Shown here one piece after another: positions 24,532-37,512 of a DNA stretch of 47,652 nucleotides (position 1 is its first letter; every line of letters starts with the position of its first letter). A program made the translations under genes and the position numbers. Below the pieces are notes generated by a model. The model worked only from the letters and a program-made list of their open reading frames with translations, did not search any database and was not told the origin of the DNA. Source of the DNA: an uncultured Pelagibacteraceae bacterium (GTDB taxonomy: Bacteria > Pseudomonadota > Alphaproteobacteria > Pelagibacterales > Pelagibacteraceae); NCBI GenBank assembly GCA_902532225.1, contig CACAHI010000004.1, positions 1-47,652 on the forward strand. The letters run 5' to 3'.

Positions 24532-24786
24532 ATGGCAACAAAAAAAGCAGGTGGATCATCGAGAAATGGAAGGGACAGCGCAGGAAGAAGACTGGGTGTC
24601 AAAAAATATGGTGGTCAACAGGTGATTCCTGGAAATATAATAGTAAGACAAAGAGGAACAAAAATTTTTCCAGGTGAACATGTTGGTATGGGAAAAGATC
24701 ACTCAATTTTTTCAAAAATTAAAGGAACTGTTGAGTTTAGAAAAACTAAGTCAGATAGGACTTTTGTTTCTGTAAAGCCCAATTAA
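24532..24786 (+). CDS. rpmA: 50S ribosomal protein L27
   Basis: L27 reaches with its N-terminal tail towards the peptidyl transferase centre. [20 protein letters not shown] at the start is almost invariant, and [15 protein letters not shown] and [10 protein letters not shown] confirm it. Length 84 is normal. The N-terminus begins directly with the mature form, with none of the cleavable leader found in Firmicutes. It lies between rplU and obgE in the usual order. Confidence 0.98.
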   Translation: MATKKAGGSSRNGRDSAGRRLGVKKYGGQQVIPGNIIVRQRGTKIFPGEHVGMGKDHSIFSKIKGTVEFRKTKSDRTFVSVKPN

Positions 24787-24800
24787 TTAATACAACATAA

Positions 24801-26895
<2,095 letters not shown>

Positions 26896-28146
26896 ATGGA
26901 TATATATTTAAAAAAAATTGGTGTTAATGCTCATATAGCATTTAAAGAAAAAATCGATACTAAAATTAAAAATAAAGTATTAAGCAAATATGCTTATCTA
27001 ATAAATAAAAATAAATTTAAAATTATTAACGAAAATAAAAAAGATATAAAATTTGCCAGAAAAAAAGGTTTAAAGGAAAACTTTATAAAAAGACTAAATT
27101 TAGATCTAAAAAAAATTAACCAAATAATTAAATCGATAAAAATTATCTCTAAGTTAAAAGATCCAATAAATGTAACGCTTTCAAAATGGTCAAGACCAAA
27201 TGGTTTAAAAATAAAAAGAGTTACTATTCCATTGGGAGTTATTGGTGTAATCTATGAAAGTAGACCAAATGTTACTGCGGATGTTTCAAGTTTATGTTTC
27301 AAATCAGGAAATTGTGTAATTTTAAGAGGAGGTTCTGAAGCTTATTTTTCAAATAAAATATTGGCAAATTTATTTAGAACTGCACTTAAAAATAGCAAAA
27401 TTAATCCCAATTATGTTCAATTTGTTGATAGTAAAAATAGAAAACTAGTAGATGTTTTATTATCTAAAATGGAAAAATATATAGATGTAATAATACCTAG
27501 GGGTGGAAAAAACTTGGTAAAAAAAGTTCTAAAACTGTGTTCAGTGCCAATAATTGGACATCTCGAAGGTATTTGCCATACCTACATAGATAAAGAAGCA
27601 AATTTAAATTCTTCTATTAAAATAATACATAATGCAAAGCTTAGAAATACAAGCATATGCGGTGCAACAGAAACAATTTTGATTCACGAAAAAATTCTAA
27701 AAAAATTTATAAATCCTGTTTTAAATAAACTTATCAATGAAGGTTGTGTTATTTTTGGTGATAAAAAAATTAAAAGAACATTCGAAGGAAATATCTTAAA
27801 TGCTAAAGAGAAAAGTTGGTCGAAAGAATATCTGTCAGCTAAAGTAGCTGTTAAGTCTGTAAAAAATGTTATAGATGCTGTGAATCACATAAATAAATAT
27901 GGAACAATGCATACAGATGCAATTATTACAAAAAATAAAAAAGTAGCAAAATACTTTTTAAAAAATGTCAAAAGTTCAATAGCAATGCATAATACTTCAA
28001 CACAATTTGCGGATGGAGGTGAATTTGGATTTGGTGGCGAGGTAGGAATATCAACTAATAAATTACCACCGAGAGGTCCAGTGGGTTTAAATCAGTTAGT
28101 TACTTATAAGTATGAAGTATACGGATCAGGACAAATAAGAAAATAA
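26896..28146 (+). CDS. proA: Gamma-glutamyl phosphate reductase
   Basis: ProA reduces gamma-glutamyl phosphate with NADPH to the semialdehyde that cyclises on the way to proline. It belongs to the aldehyde dehydrogenase superfamily. The motif PLGVIGVIYESRPNVT, the LRGGSEA loop, the catalytic cysteine in LRNTSICGATE and the later MHNTSTQFADGGEFGFG are all present. Length 416 is normal. The start codon follows the proB stop with no gap, and nadD starts one base after its own stop. No proC is in the window, so the final reduction must be encoded elsewhere. Confidence 0.97.
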   Translation: MDIYLKKIGVNAHIAFKEKIDTKIKNKVLSKYAYLINKNKFKIINENKKDIKFARKKGLKENFIKRLNLDLKKINQIIKSIKIISKLKDPINVTLSKWSRPNGLKIKRVTIPLGVIGVIYESRPNVTADVSSLCFKSGNCVILRGGSEAYFSNKILANLFRTALKNSKINPNYVQFVDSKNRKLVDVLLSKMEKYIDVIIPRGGKNLVKKVLKLCSVPIIGHLEGICHTYIDKEANLNSSIKIIHNAKLRNTSICGATETILIHEKILKKFINPVLNKLINEGCVIFGDKKIKRTFEGNILNAKEKSWSKEYLSAKVAVKSVKNVIDAVNHINKYGTMHTDAIITKNKKVAKYFLKNVKSSIAMHNTSTQFADGGEFGFGGEVGISTNKLPPRGPVGLNQLVTYKYEVYGSGQIRK

Positions 28147-28147
28147 A

Positions 28148-28675
28148 TTGAAAAAAAATTTAAAAAAAAAAATAGGTATTTTAGGTGGAACTTTTGATCC
28201 ATCACATATAGGTCATATAAAAATATCTTTAGAAGCAAAAAGAAAATTCAAAATAAATAAAATAGTTTGGGCAATAACTAAAAAAAATCCATTTAAAAAA
28301 AAAAGCTTATTATCTTTAAATAAAAGAATTGAAATAGCAAAAAAAATTTGCTCCAAATATAGATTTATTGAAGTTGATTTTTTTGAAAAAAAAATCAAAT
28401 CTAATAAAACAATAAAACTATTAAATTATTTAAAAAAAAAATATAATAATTCAGAAATTTATTTTCTTATGGGTGCTGATAATCTTATTAGTTTTCATAA
28501 ATGGCATGGTTGGAAAAAAATATTATCAAAATCTAAGATTTTGGTATTTGATAGACATGGATACAAAAAAAAATCATTTAAATCCGTAACTTTTAAAAGA
28601 TTTAATAAAAAAAATATTGAATTTGTAAAATTTAAAAAAGTTAATATTTCATCTTCTAAATTAAGAAAAATTTGA
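28148..28675 (+). CDS. nadD: Nicotinate-nucleotide adenylyltransferase
   Basis: NadD adenylates nicotinate mononucleotide during NAD synthesis. The nucleotidyltransferase signature GGTFDPSHIGHI is near residues 14-25, GADNL and FHKWHGWKKI lie in the middle, and the C-terminal ISSSKLR corresponds to the usual ISST-x-IR motif. At 175 residues it is a compact version. The start codon is TTG (28148-28150), one base after proA; no ATG occurs before the conserved motif. It is followed by rsfS, the usual alphaproteobacterial order. Lysine is extremely frequent, following the local AT richness. Confidence 0.92.
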   Translation: MKKNLKKKIGILGGTFDPSHIGHIKISLEAKRKFKINKIVWAITKKNPFKKKSLLSLNKRIEIAKKICSKYRFIEVDFFEKKIKSNKTIKLLNYLKKKYNNSEIYFLMGADNLISFHKWHGWKKILSKSKILVFDRHGYKKKSFKSVTFKRFNKKNIEFVKFKKVNISSSKLRKI

Positions 28676-28692
28676 TAATCTAATTTTAATTA

Positions 28693-29043
28693 ATGGACAA
28701 AATTTCCAATTTACAAAAAAAAATAATTCAAACTTTAGACTCTAACAAAGCTCTAAACATAATTACTATAGATTTAGCAAATAAATCTTCCATTGCTGAT
28801 TTTATGATAGTTGCTAGTGGCACATCATCAAGACATATTCAGGCCTTATCAGAACAAGTTTTGGATATATTTAAAAAAAATGGAGTAGTTAATTGTAAAA
28901 TAGAAGGAGAAGAGAGTAACGATTGGAAATTAATTGATGGAATTGATTTAATTGTACATATTTTTAACCCTGAAAAAAGAAAATTCTATGAGTTAGAAAA
29001 GATATGGTCAGAATTAATTCCTAAGGAAAAATTAATAATATGA
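28693..29043 (+). CDS. rsfS: Ribosomal silencing factor RsfS
   Basis: RsfS binds L14 and blocks joining of ribosomal subunits when nutrients are scarce. The segments IADFMIVASGTSSRHIQAL, a central EGEESNDWKLIDGIDLIVHI and FNPEKRKFYELEKIW identify the family. Length 116 is normal. In many alphaproteobacteria rlmH follows directly; here the next gene is ctpA, whose start overlaps the rsfS stop by four bases (ATGA). The pairing of nadD with rsfS is widespread. Confidence 0.95.
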   Translation: MDKISNLQKKIIQTLDSNKALNIITIDLANKSSIADFMIVASGTSSRHIQALSEQVLDIFKKNGVVNCKIEGEESNDWKLIDGIDLIVHIFNPEKRKFYELEKIWSELIPKEKLII

Positions 29044-30173
29044 AAAAAAAAATATTTAGTTTCTTTTTTTTAATTTTTCTAAGTTATACAAACATTGTTT
29101 ATTCAGTAAATGATGAGATTTACAAAAAAATTGATTTGTTTGGTGAAGTTCTAGATAAAATTAATAAAGAATATGTAGATGAGGTAAATCAAAATGAAAT
29201 GATGGACTCAGCTATAAATGGTGTTCTTCAATCACTTGACCCGTACTCATCTTATATGAGTCCAGAAATGTATGAGAGTATGCAAACAGAAACTAGCGGA
29301 GAATTTGGTGGACTAGGTATTGAGGTAAGCATGGAAGCTGGTGTTGTTAAAGTAATTTCACCTATTGATAATTCTCCGGCATACAAAGTTGGCGTAAAGG
29401 CTGGTGATTATATTGTTAAAATTAATGATGTGCAGGTTCAAGGAAAATCATTGAATGAGGCAGTAGAGCTAATGAGAGGACCAGTAAATTCTGATATAGA
29501 GATAACAGTAAGAAGACCTGGTACTAAAAAATCTTTAATATTTAAAATAACTAGAGAAATAATTAAAATTCAATCAGTTAAAACTAAGTTAATTGAAAAT
29601 GTAGGATATATTAGACTTACCGCATTTAATGAAAATAGCAGTGATCAAATAAAAAAAAAAGTTAAAGAATTTAAAAAAAATAAAAAAGTTACAAAATACA
29701 TATTAGATCTAAGAAATAATCCTGGAGGCTTGTTGTCTCAAGCTATAAGGATTTCTGATTTTTTTCTTGATGACGGAGAAATCGTTTCAACAAAAAGTCG
29801 AAAAACTTTTGAAAATAGAAAATGGTTTGCAAAAAAAGGAGATATAATAAGTGGAAATACTTTGGTTGTACTAATCAACTATGGTTCAGCTTCGGCATCT
29901 GAAATAGTTGCTGGAGCACTTAAAGATCATAAAAGAGCTATACTTATAGGTGAAAATACTTATGGAAAAGGATCTGTACAATCTATCATACCAATGAAAA
30001 ATAAAGGTGCTATTAGATTAACAGTTTCAAAATACTATTTGCCTTCTGGTGACTCAATATCAGAAGTTGGTGTTTCGCCTGATATTGAGGTTGTCGAGAG
30101 CACTGATGAATTCAGAATTGATACAGATACTGATAATCAATTAGAATTTGCACTAAAACTTTTAAAGGGCTAA
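29040..30173 (+). CDS. ctpA: Carboxyl-terminal processing protease (S41 family)
   Basis: A periplasmic or membrane-anchored serine protease that trims C-termini of exported proteins. The N-terminus has a signal peptide (KKK followed by a hydrophobic run to about residue 20, likely cut near 22). A PDZ domain covers about 90-170 (GLGIEVS). The catalytic core has LDLRNNPGGLL (222-232), the nucleophile-serine stretch NYGSASASEIVAG (280-292) and the partner Lys310 in GENTYGKGSVQ. The length of 377 residues is on the short side for CtpA. It overlaps rsfS by four bases and precedes rppH by two, an alphaproteobacterial order from which rlmH and an EnvC-type activator appear to be missing. Confidence 0.94.
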   Translation: MKKKIFSFFFLIFLSYTNIVYSVNDEIYKKIDLFGEVLDKINKEYVDEVNQNEMMDSAINGVLQSLDPYSSYMSPEMYESMQTETSGEFGGLGIEVSMEAGVVKVISPIDNSPAYKVGVKAGDYIVKINDVQVQGKSLNEAVELMRGPVNSDIEITVRRPGTKKSLIFKITREIIKIQSVKTKLIENVGYIRLTAFNENSSDQIKKKVKEFKKNKKVTKYILDLRNNPGGLLSQAIRISDFFLDDGEIVSTKSRKTFENRKWFAKKGDIISGNTLVVLINYGSASASEIVAGALKDHKRAILIGENTYGKGSVQSIIPMKNKGAIRLTVSKYYLPSGDSISEVGVSPDIEVVESTDEFRIDTDTDNQLEFALKLLKG

Positions 30174-30175
30174 TA

Positions 30176-30652
30176 ATGAAAAAAGAATTTAACAAACTTC
30201 CTTTAAGAAAGGGAGTTGGAATAGTGCTACTAAATAATAAAAATAAAATATTTGTTGGAAAAAGAATAGACAATCCCAATAACTATTGGCAAATGCCTCA
30301 AGGAGGTGTTGATGAAGGGGAAGATTATTTAAATGCAGCATTAAGAGAGTTAGAAGAAGAAACCAGCATTACAAGTGTACAATTGATTAAAGAAATTGAA
30401 GGATATTTAACTTACGATCTACCAGATAATTTATTAGGAATAATTTGGAAAGGTAAATACAAAGGTCAGAGGCAAAAATGGTTTATATTTAAATTTGAGG
30501 GTAAAGAGAAAGAAATCAATTTAAAAACAAAAAAACCAGAGTTTTTTGAATGGAAATGGACCAATTTGGAAAATATAACTGATACTGTCGTTGATTTCAA
30601 ATTCGAAGTATATAAAAAGGTTAAGGAAGAAGTTGAAAAGATTATTAATTAA
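30176..30652 (+). CDS. rppH: RNA pyrophosphohydrolase RppH
   Basis: A Nudix hydrolase that removes pyrophosphate from mRNA 5' ends, starting RNase E decay. The motif WQMPQGGVDEGED leads into a Nudix box from Gly43 to about residue 65. The catalytic core REL-x-EE is intact, but the usual glycine after it is Ser (EETSI). The later GQRQKWFIFKF stretch is typical of RppH. Length 158 is normal. It starts two bases after ctpA. Its 3' end overlaps that of atpC on the opposite strand by eight bases. Confidence 0.94.
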   Translation: MKKEFNKLPLRKGVGIVLLNNKNKIFVGKRIDNPNNYWQMPQGGVDEGEDYLNAALRELEEETSITSVQLIKEIEGYLTYDLPDNLLGIIWKGKYKGQRQKWFIFKFEGKEKEINLKTKKPEFFEWKWTNLENITDTVVDFKFEVYKKVKEEVEKIIN

Positions 30653-31042
30653 TACTTAGTGATTTTAAAACATCTATCTTCTGATTAATTAAAAATCTTT
30701 CCTGGTCATCAAGATTTTCATTGTTTAAAAGTTTTTCAGCATCTTTTAATGATTCGTCAATGGAGTTTTTTTTCATTTCTTTTATATTGTGTATAGAGCT
30801 TGTTAATATAGATAATGAATTATCTTTAAATTCCATTATTCCATCTTCAACATAATATCTCTCTTCTTCATTTTTTTCTAAAATTTTTATTATTCCAGGC
30901 TTAAGAAAGGATATGATAGATATATGATCTTTCAATATTCCTATGTCACCCTCATACGCAGGAACAACAACTTCGGTTACTTTATCTTTAGAAATAAATG
31001 ATTTTTCAGGATTTATTATCTCAACTTTAAATTCTTCACTCA

Positions 31043-31043
<1 letters not shown>
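30645..31043 (-). CDS. atpC: ATP synthase F1 epsilon subunit
   Basis: Epsilon is part of the central stalk and limits wasteful ATP hydrolysis. The N-terminal beta-sandwich has the family segments VVPAYEGDIGILKDHISIIS and LKPGIIKI. The C-terminal helical region is reduced and ends at residue 132, typical of alphaproteobacteria. The start overlaps the atpD stop by one base (TAATG), and it is the last gene of the F1 operon. The end overlaps convergent rppH by eight bases, so any terminator must lie within that gene. Confidence 0.94.
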
Positions 31044-33342
<2,299 letters not shown>

Positions 33343-33345
33343 TTT

Positions 33346-34881
33346 TTAAGAGTTAAAATTTTTTTTAAGTTCTGTTATTGTTTCTACTAATAATTTTTCA
33401 GTATTTTCTTCAAGTTTACCCGAACTTGATATTGCGTTTAGTATTTCAGGTTTTTCTGATTTACATTTTTCGATAATTTTTGTCTCAAACTCTGCAATAT
33501 TTTTTTGCTCTATGTTGTCCAAATACCCTCTGACTCCACAAAAAACTGAAATCACTTGTTCTGCAACAGTCATTGGCGAATATTGTTTTTGTTTTAAAAG
33601 TTCAGTCAGTTTAGATCCTCTATTTAAAAGTTTTTGAGTAGAAGCATCTAAGTCTGATCCAAATTGTGCAAATGCTGCCATTTCTCTGTACTGTGCAAGT
33701 TCTAGTTTCATAGATCCAGAAACCTTTTTCATTGCCTTTGTTTGAGCAGATGAACCAACTCTAGATACTGATAAACCAACGTTAATTGCTGGTCGAATAC
33801 CTTGGTTAAACAAATTTGTCTCTAGAAATATTTGTCCATCGGTTATTGATATAACGTTGGTAGGTATAAAAGCCGAAACATCTCCACCTTGAGTTTCTAT
33901 TATTGGAAGTGCTGTCAAAGATCCTCCTCCATGTTCATCACTAAGTTTGGCTGCTCTTTCAAGTAACCTGCTATGTAAGTAAAATACATCACCTGGGTAA
34001 GCTTCTCTGCCTGGAGGTCTTCTTAACAACAAAGACATTTGTCTATAAGCTACTGCTTGTTTAGATAAATCATCATAAATAATCAAGGCATGCATTCCAT
34101 TATCTCTAAAATATTCACCCATAGCACAGCCTGTATAAGGTGCTAAAAATTGAAGTGGGGCAGCATCTGAAGCTGTAGCAGCAACTATTGTTGTGTATTC
34201 CATTGCTCCAGCTTCTTCTAAAGTCTTTTCAATCTGTCTAACTGTAGATCTTTTTTGACCAATTGCTACATATACGCAATACAACTTCTGTTTTTCATCA
34301 TCTGATTCATTTATTTTTTTTTGATTTATAATTGCATCAATTGCAACAGCAGTTTTTCCTGTTTGTCTATCTCCAATAATTAGTTCTCTTTGTCCTCTAC
34401 CAATTGGAACTAAACTATCAACTGACTTAAGTCCTGTTTGCATTGGCTCATTAACCGACTTTCGAGGAATTATTCCAGGAGCTTTTACTTCAACTCTGCT
34501 TCTTTTAACTCCTTTGTCTAAAGCACCCTTTCCATCTATTGGATTTCCTAATCCATCTACTACTCGACCTAATAATTCTTTTCCGACTGGTGTATCTACA
34601 ATAGCTCCTGTTCTTTTGACAGTATCTCCTTCTTTAATAGCTCTATCCTCTCCAAAAATTACAACACCAACATTGTCACTTTCTAAATTTAATGCCATTC
34701 CTTTTGAACCATCAGAAAACTCTACCATTTCCCCTGCTTGAACATTGTCAAGTCCATAGATTCTAGCTATACCGTCGCCTACTGACAGTACTTGGCCTAC
34801 TTCGGATATCTCTGCCTTTTCTCCTACTTTTTTTATTTGTTCTTTTAATATTTTGGTTACTTCTGAAGGATTTATATCCAT
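33346..34881 (-). CDS. atpA: ATP synthase F1 alpha subunit
   Basis: The non-catalytic nucleotide-binding subunit of F1. The P-loop [15 protein letters not shown] is near residues 169-183. The N-terminal [16 protein letters not shown] helix binds delta, and the segments [33 protein letters not shown] and [17 protein letters not shown] are hallmark. Length 511 is normal. The start codon directly abuts the atpH stop. It is intact, with the usual catalytic arginine neighbourhood (GLSVSRVGS). Confidence 0.99.
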   Translation of the reverse strand: MDINPSEVTKILKEQIKKVGEKAEISEVGQVLSVGDGIARIYGLDNVQAGEMVEFSDGSKGMALNLESDNVGVVIFGEDRAIKEGDTVKRTGAIVDTPVGKELLGRVVDGLGNPIDGKGALDKGVKRSRVEVKAPGIIPRKSVNEPMQTGLKSVDSLVPIGRGQRELIIGDRQTGKTAVAIDAIINQKKINESDDEKQKLYCVYVAIGQKRSTVRQIEKTLEEAGAMEYTTIVAATASDAAPLQFLAPYTGCAMGEYFRDNGMHALIIYDDLSKQAVAYRQMSLLLRRPPGREAYPGDVFYLHSRLLERAAKLSDEHGGGSLTALPIIETQGGDVSAFIPTNVISITDGQIFLETNLFNQGIRPAINVGLSVSRVGSSAQTKAMKKVSGSMKLELAQYREMAAFAQFGSDLDASTQKLLNRGSKLTELLKQKQYSPMTVAEQVISVFCGVRGYLDNIEQKNIAEFETKIIEKCKSEKPEILNAISSSGKLEENTEKLLVETITELKKNFNS

Positions 34882-35433
34882 TTACGCCTCTATCATTTTA
34901 TTTTCAATTTGTTGTAATTTACTTTTTATTGAAGTGTCAATCATTATACTCCCAATTTGAATAACTAGACCACCGATTAAAGATGGATCAAATTTGTAAC
35001 TCAAATTAATATTAGAAGCAAAGTTTTTAGATAATTCTTCTTTAATTTTATTTATTTCACTTTCGCTAAGATCTTTAGAAGAAAGAAGCTTAGCAGACAC
35101 TTCTCCTCTTTGTTTTGAACATATTGACAAAAAATCTTTAAGTATATGTTCTAAATAGAATAATCTTCTTTTTGTTATCAAAAAATTTAAAAATTTTATA
35201 AGCAATAAATTAAATTCAAATTTATCAGATATTGCATTTATAGTGCTTGATAATTCTTTTTCTTTAATGGTTGGATCTTTTATTAATCTTTTAAAATCTT
35301 TATTTTCTAAAAGTAATCTTAAAATGGCTGAAATTTCTTTTTCTATGATTTCTATCGAATTATCTTCCTTTGATAGCTCATACAAAGCTTGGGAATAACT
35401 ATTTTGAGATGAAACTGAAGAATTATTACTCAA
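34882..35433 (-). CDS. atpH: ATP synthase F1 delta subunit
   Basis: Delta joins F1 to the peripheral stalk. The N-terminal helical domain starts with SYSQALYELSKE, and the C-terminal part has the conserved FDPSLIGGLVIQIGS motif followed by a basic helix. Length 183 is normal. It is the first gene of the F1 operon, with a candidate promoter 46 bases ahead, and abuts atpA with no gap. Sequence conservation is low, as usual for this subunit; position confirms it. Confidence 0.95.
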   Translation of the reverse strand: MSNNSSVSSQNSYSQALYELSKEDNSIEIIEKEISAILRLLLENKDFKRLIKDPTIKEKELSSTINAISDKFEFNLLLIKFLNFLITKRRLFYLEHILKDFLSICSKQRGEVSAKLLSSKDLSESEINKIKEELSKNFASNINLSYKFDPSLIGGLVIQIGSIMIDTSIKSKLQQIENKMIEA

Positions 35434-35478
35434 TTTTGTACCTTTGATAATTAGAAATTTAAAAATTTGAAATTAATT

Positions 35479-35506
35479 AGCATAACAATAAAGCCTCTTC
35501 AAGCAA
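35479..35506 (-). promoter_or_regulatory. Candidate promoter of the atpHAGDC operon
   Basis: In the 104-base gap between priA and atpH, the minus strand has TTGCTT (35501-35506), 16 bases and TATGCT (35479-35484), with TGT just before the -10. The leader would be about 40 bases. This supports transcription of the F1 operon separately from priA. Confidence 0.5.
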
Positions 35507-35537
35507 CAGATTGTCTAAAAACCCAATATTTACGCTA

Positions 35538-37493
35538 TTAATTAAAGGTAATTGGATCAACATCAACTGTCAGTTTTATTCCTGACGGGAATTTATAATT
35601 TTTTAGGACATTTGAAAGGTTTTTTTGAATTTTTTTGTTCTTACTAGATCTTATTAATAATCTATTTCTAAATTTTCTTTTAATTCGAAAAATTGGAGCA
35701 TTAACTGGTCCTAGAATTTTTGCTTTTATATTATTTAAAAGATTTTTTTTTAGTTTTTGTGACTCTATTTCTAATTTTTTTTCATTATTGGATGTTAAAA
35801 TTAAAGAAATAAATCTCTCATATGGTGGCAGATTATTTTCCTTTCTTAAATTTAATTCTTTTTCTAAAAAATTTAAAGGATCTTCATCGGTAAGTTGATT
35901 TATTATACTATTTTTTAAATTATATGTTTGAAAATATACTATAGCTGGATTTCCAGTTCTTCCGGCCCTACCAGATAATTGATGATACAGCTGTAAATTT
36001 TTTTCAGCACTTCTTAAATCAAATCCTTTGGATGATAAATCTATATCTAATACAACTATACAGTTTAGATGTGGAAAATGAAATCCTTTAGAAATTAATT
36101 GTGTTCCAATTAAAATTTGAATTTGATTATTAATTATTTTTTCTAATAAGTCTTTTGATGATTTTTTATTCATTGTATCACTAGAAAAAATTAAAGTTTT
36201 ATAATTAGGGAACAATCTTTTTACTTCTTCAAATATTTTTTCTACTCCAGGTCCACTAAATACATAATCACAAATTTTTTTCTCATCGCATTTTCTTTCT
36301 AAACCTGTTTTGTAACCACAGTAATGGCATAAAAGAATATTTTTATTTTTGTGGTAAACTAAGTTTATTGAACAATTTTTACAGGCAAAAACATTCATAC
36401 AATTTTTACAAAAAACAAAAGGAGAAAAACCTCTTCTATTTAAAAAGAAAAGCACCTGGTCTCCTTTACTTAAATGATATTGAACTTTTTCTAAAGTTTT
36501 TGATGCAATCCATGATTTTTTACCAAGTTTATATTTTTTTAAATCAATTACTTCATGAATTGGATGATCAGCATCCTTATACCTTTTAATTAAGCGTGAA
36601 AATGAATATTTATTTTTTTTTACATTTTCATATGTTTCTATAGAAGGAACTGCTGTAACAAGATTTATTGGTATATTTTCAAATGATGCTCGAGAAATTG
36701 CCATGTCCCTTGCATTATAAATAATTCCTTCATCTTGCTTAAATGATTGATCGTGTTCTTCGTCAACTATTATCATTCCGATCTTTTTAAATGGTAAAAA
36801 AAGTGCCGACCTTGCTCCTATTACAACTTTAATTTTTCCTATAGCTAATCCGCTCCAGATAATTTTTTTATTTTTTTTACTTATTCCTGAATGCCATATT
36901 GCTGGATTAAATCCAAAAAAATCTCTGAATTTTTTTTCAAAATCATTTGTTAACCCAATTTCTGGAAGAAGAATAAGAACTTGATAACCATCAGTAATTT
37001 TTTTTTCTATCTCTTTAAAATATACAATTGTCTTTCCTGATCCAGTGGATCCTTGCAGTAAATGAACTCTAAATCTATCATTATTAATTTGCAACTCATC
37101 TAAAACTTTTTCTTGATCATCAGTTAGTTGGTAATTTTTTTTCTTAAATGAAGTATTATAAATTTCGTAATCTTTATCTTTATATTTTTCTATCGCATCA
37201 CCACTTAATAAATGAAGCTTTAGAGCCATGCCTTTTGGAATTAAGTTGTATTCTGAAAACCAATTCAAAAAACTGATTGTGCAAGAATTTAATGGTACTA
37301 TTTCAAGCTTTTTAATTATTTTTTTTAATTTAAAATTTTTTTTACTTTGCTTTTCAAAATTATCCCAAACTACACCAACTTTTTGAGATTTTCCAAAAGG
37401 TACTGTTATATAATCTCCTTTATTAACATTAATTTCACTTTCGTATGTAAATGGATGGTCAAAAATATTTGGGATTAAAACTGGTATTTTCAT
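35538..37493 (-). CDS. priA: Primosomal replication helicase PriA
   Basis: PriA recognises stalled forks and reloads the replisome. Visible parts are the N-terminal DNA-binding region (VPFGKSQKVGVVW), helicase Walker A STGSGKTIVYF near residue 150, the DEEH box VDEEHDQSFK, and a zinc-binding cluster of eight cysteines in four pairs between about residues 370 and 410. Motif V/VI includes GTQLISKGFHFP and YHQLSGRAGR. Length 651 is slightly short for the family. The start ATG at 37491-37493 lies in the arm of an 11-base palindrome. In alphaproteobacteria priA commonly precedes atpHAGDC, as here, and it follows lpdA on the same strand. Confidence 0.96.
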   Translation of the reverse strand: MKIPVLIPNIFDHPFTYESEINVNKGDYITVPFGKSQKVGVVWDNFEKQSKKNFKLKKIIKKLEIVPLNSCTISFLNWFSEYNLIPKGMALKLHLLSGDAIEKYKDKDYEIYNTSFKKKNYQLTDDQEKVLDELQINNDRFRVHLLQGSTGSGKTIVYFKEIEKKITDGYQVLILLPEIGLTNDFEKKFRDFFGFNPAIWHSGISKKNKKIIWSGLAIGKIKVVIGARSALFLPFKKIGMIIVDEEHDQSFKQDEGIIYNARDMAISRASFENIPINLVTAVPSIETYENVKKNKYSFSRLIKRYKDADHPIHEVIDLKKYKLGKKSWIASKTLEKVQYHLSKGDQVLFFLNRRGFSPFVFCKNCMNVFACKNCSINLVYHKNKNILLCHYCGYKTGLERKCDEKKICDYVFSGPGVEKIFEEVKRLFPNYKTLIFSSDTMNKKSSKDLLEKIINNQIQILIGTQLISKGFHFPHLNCIVVLDIDLSSKGFDLRSAEKNLQLYHQLSGRAGRTGNPAIVYFQTYNLKNSIINQLTDEDPLNFLEKELNLRKENNLPPYERFISLILTSNNEKKLEIESQKLKKNLLNNIKAKILGPVNAPIFRIKRKFRNRLLIRSSKNKKIQKNLSNVLKNYKFPSGIKLTVDVDPITFN

Positions 37494-37510
37494 ATTTTAA
37501 TATGAAAATA
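37485..37510. repeat. Inverted repeat spanning the priA start codon
   Basis: Arms TATTTTCATAT (37485-37495) and ATATGAAAATA (37500-37510) are perfect inverted repeats around a four-base spacer. They fill the gap between the lpdA stop and priA, and the priA ATG is in one arm. In RNA this could sequester the start or act as the 3' end of the upstream operon; it could also be chance in AT-rich DNA. Confidence 0.5.
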
Positions 37511-37512
37511 TA

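Noticed and set aside
28400..28460. A-rich stretches as tandem repeats or CRISPR-like elements
   Set aside because: They are lysine/asparagine codon runs inside nadD with no repeated unit and spacer pattern.
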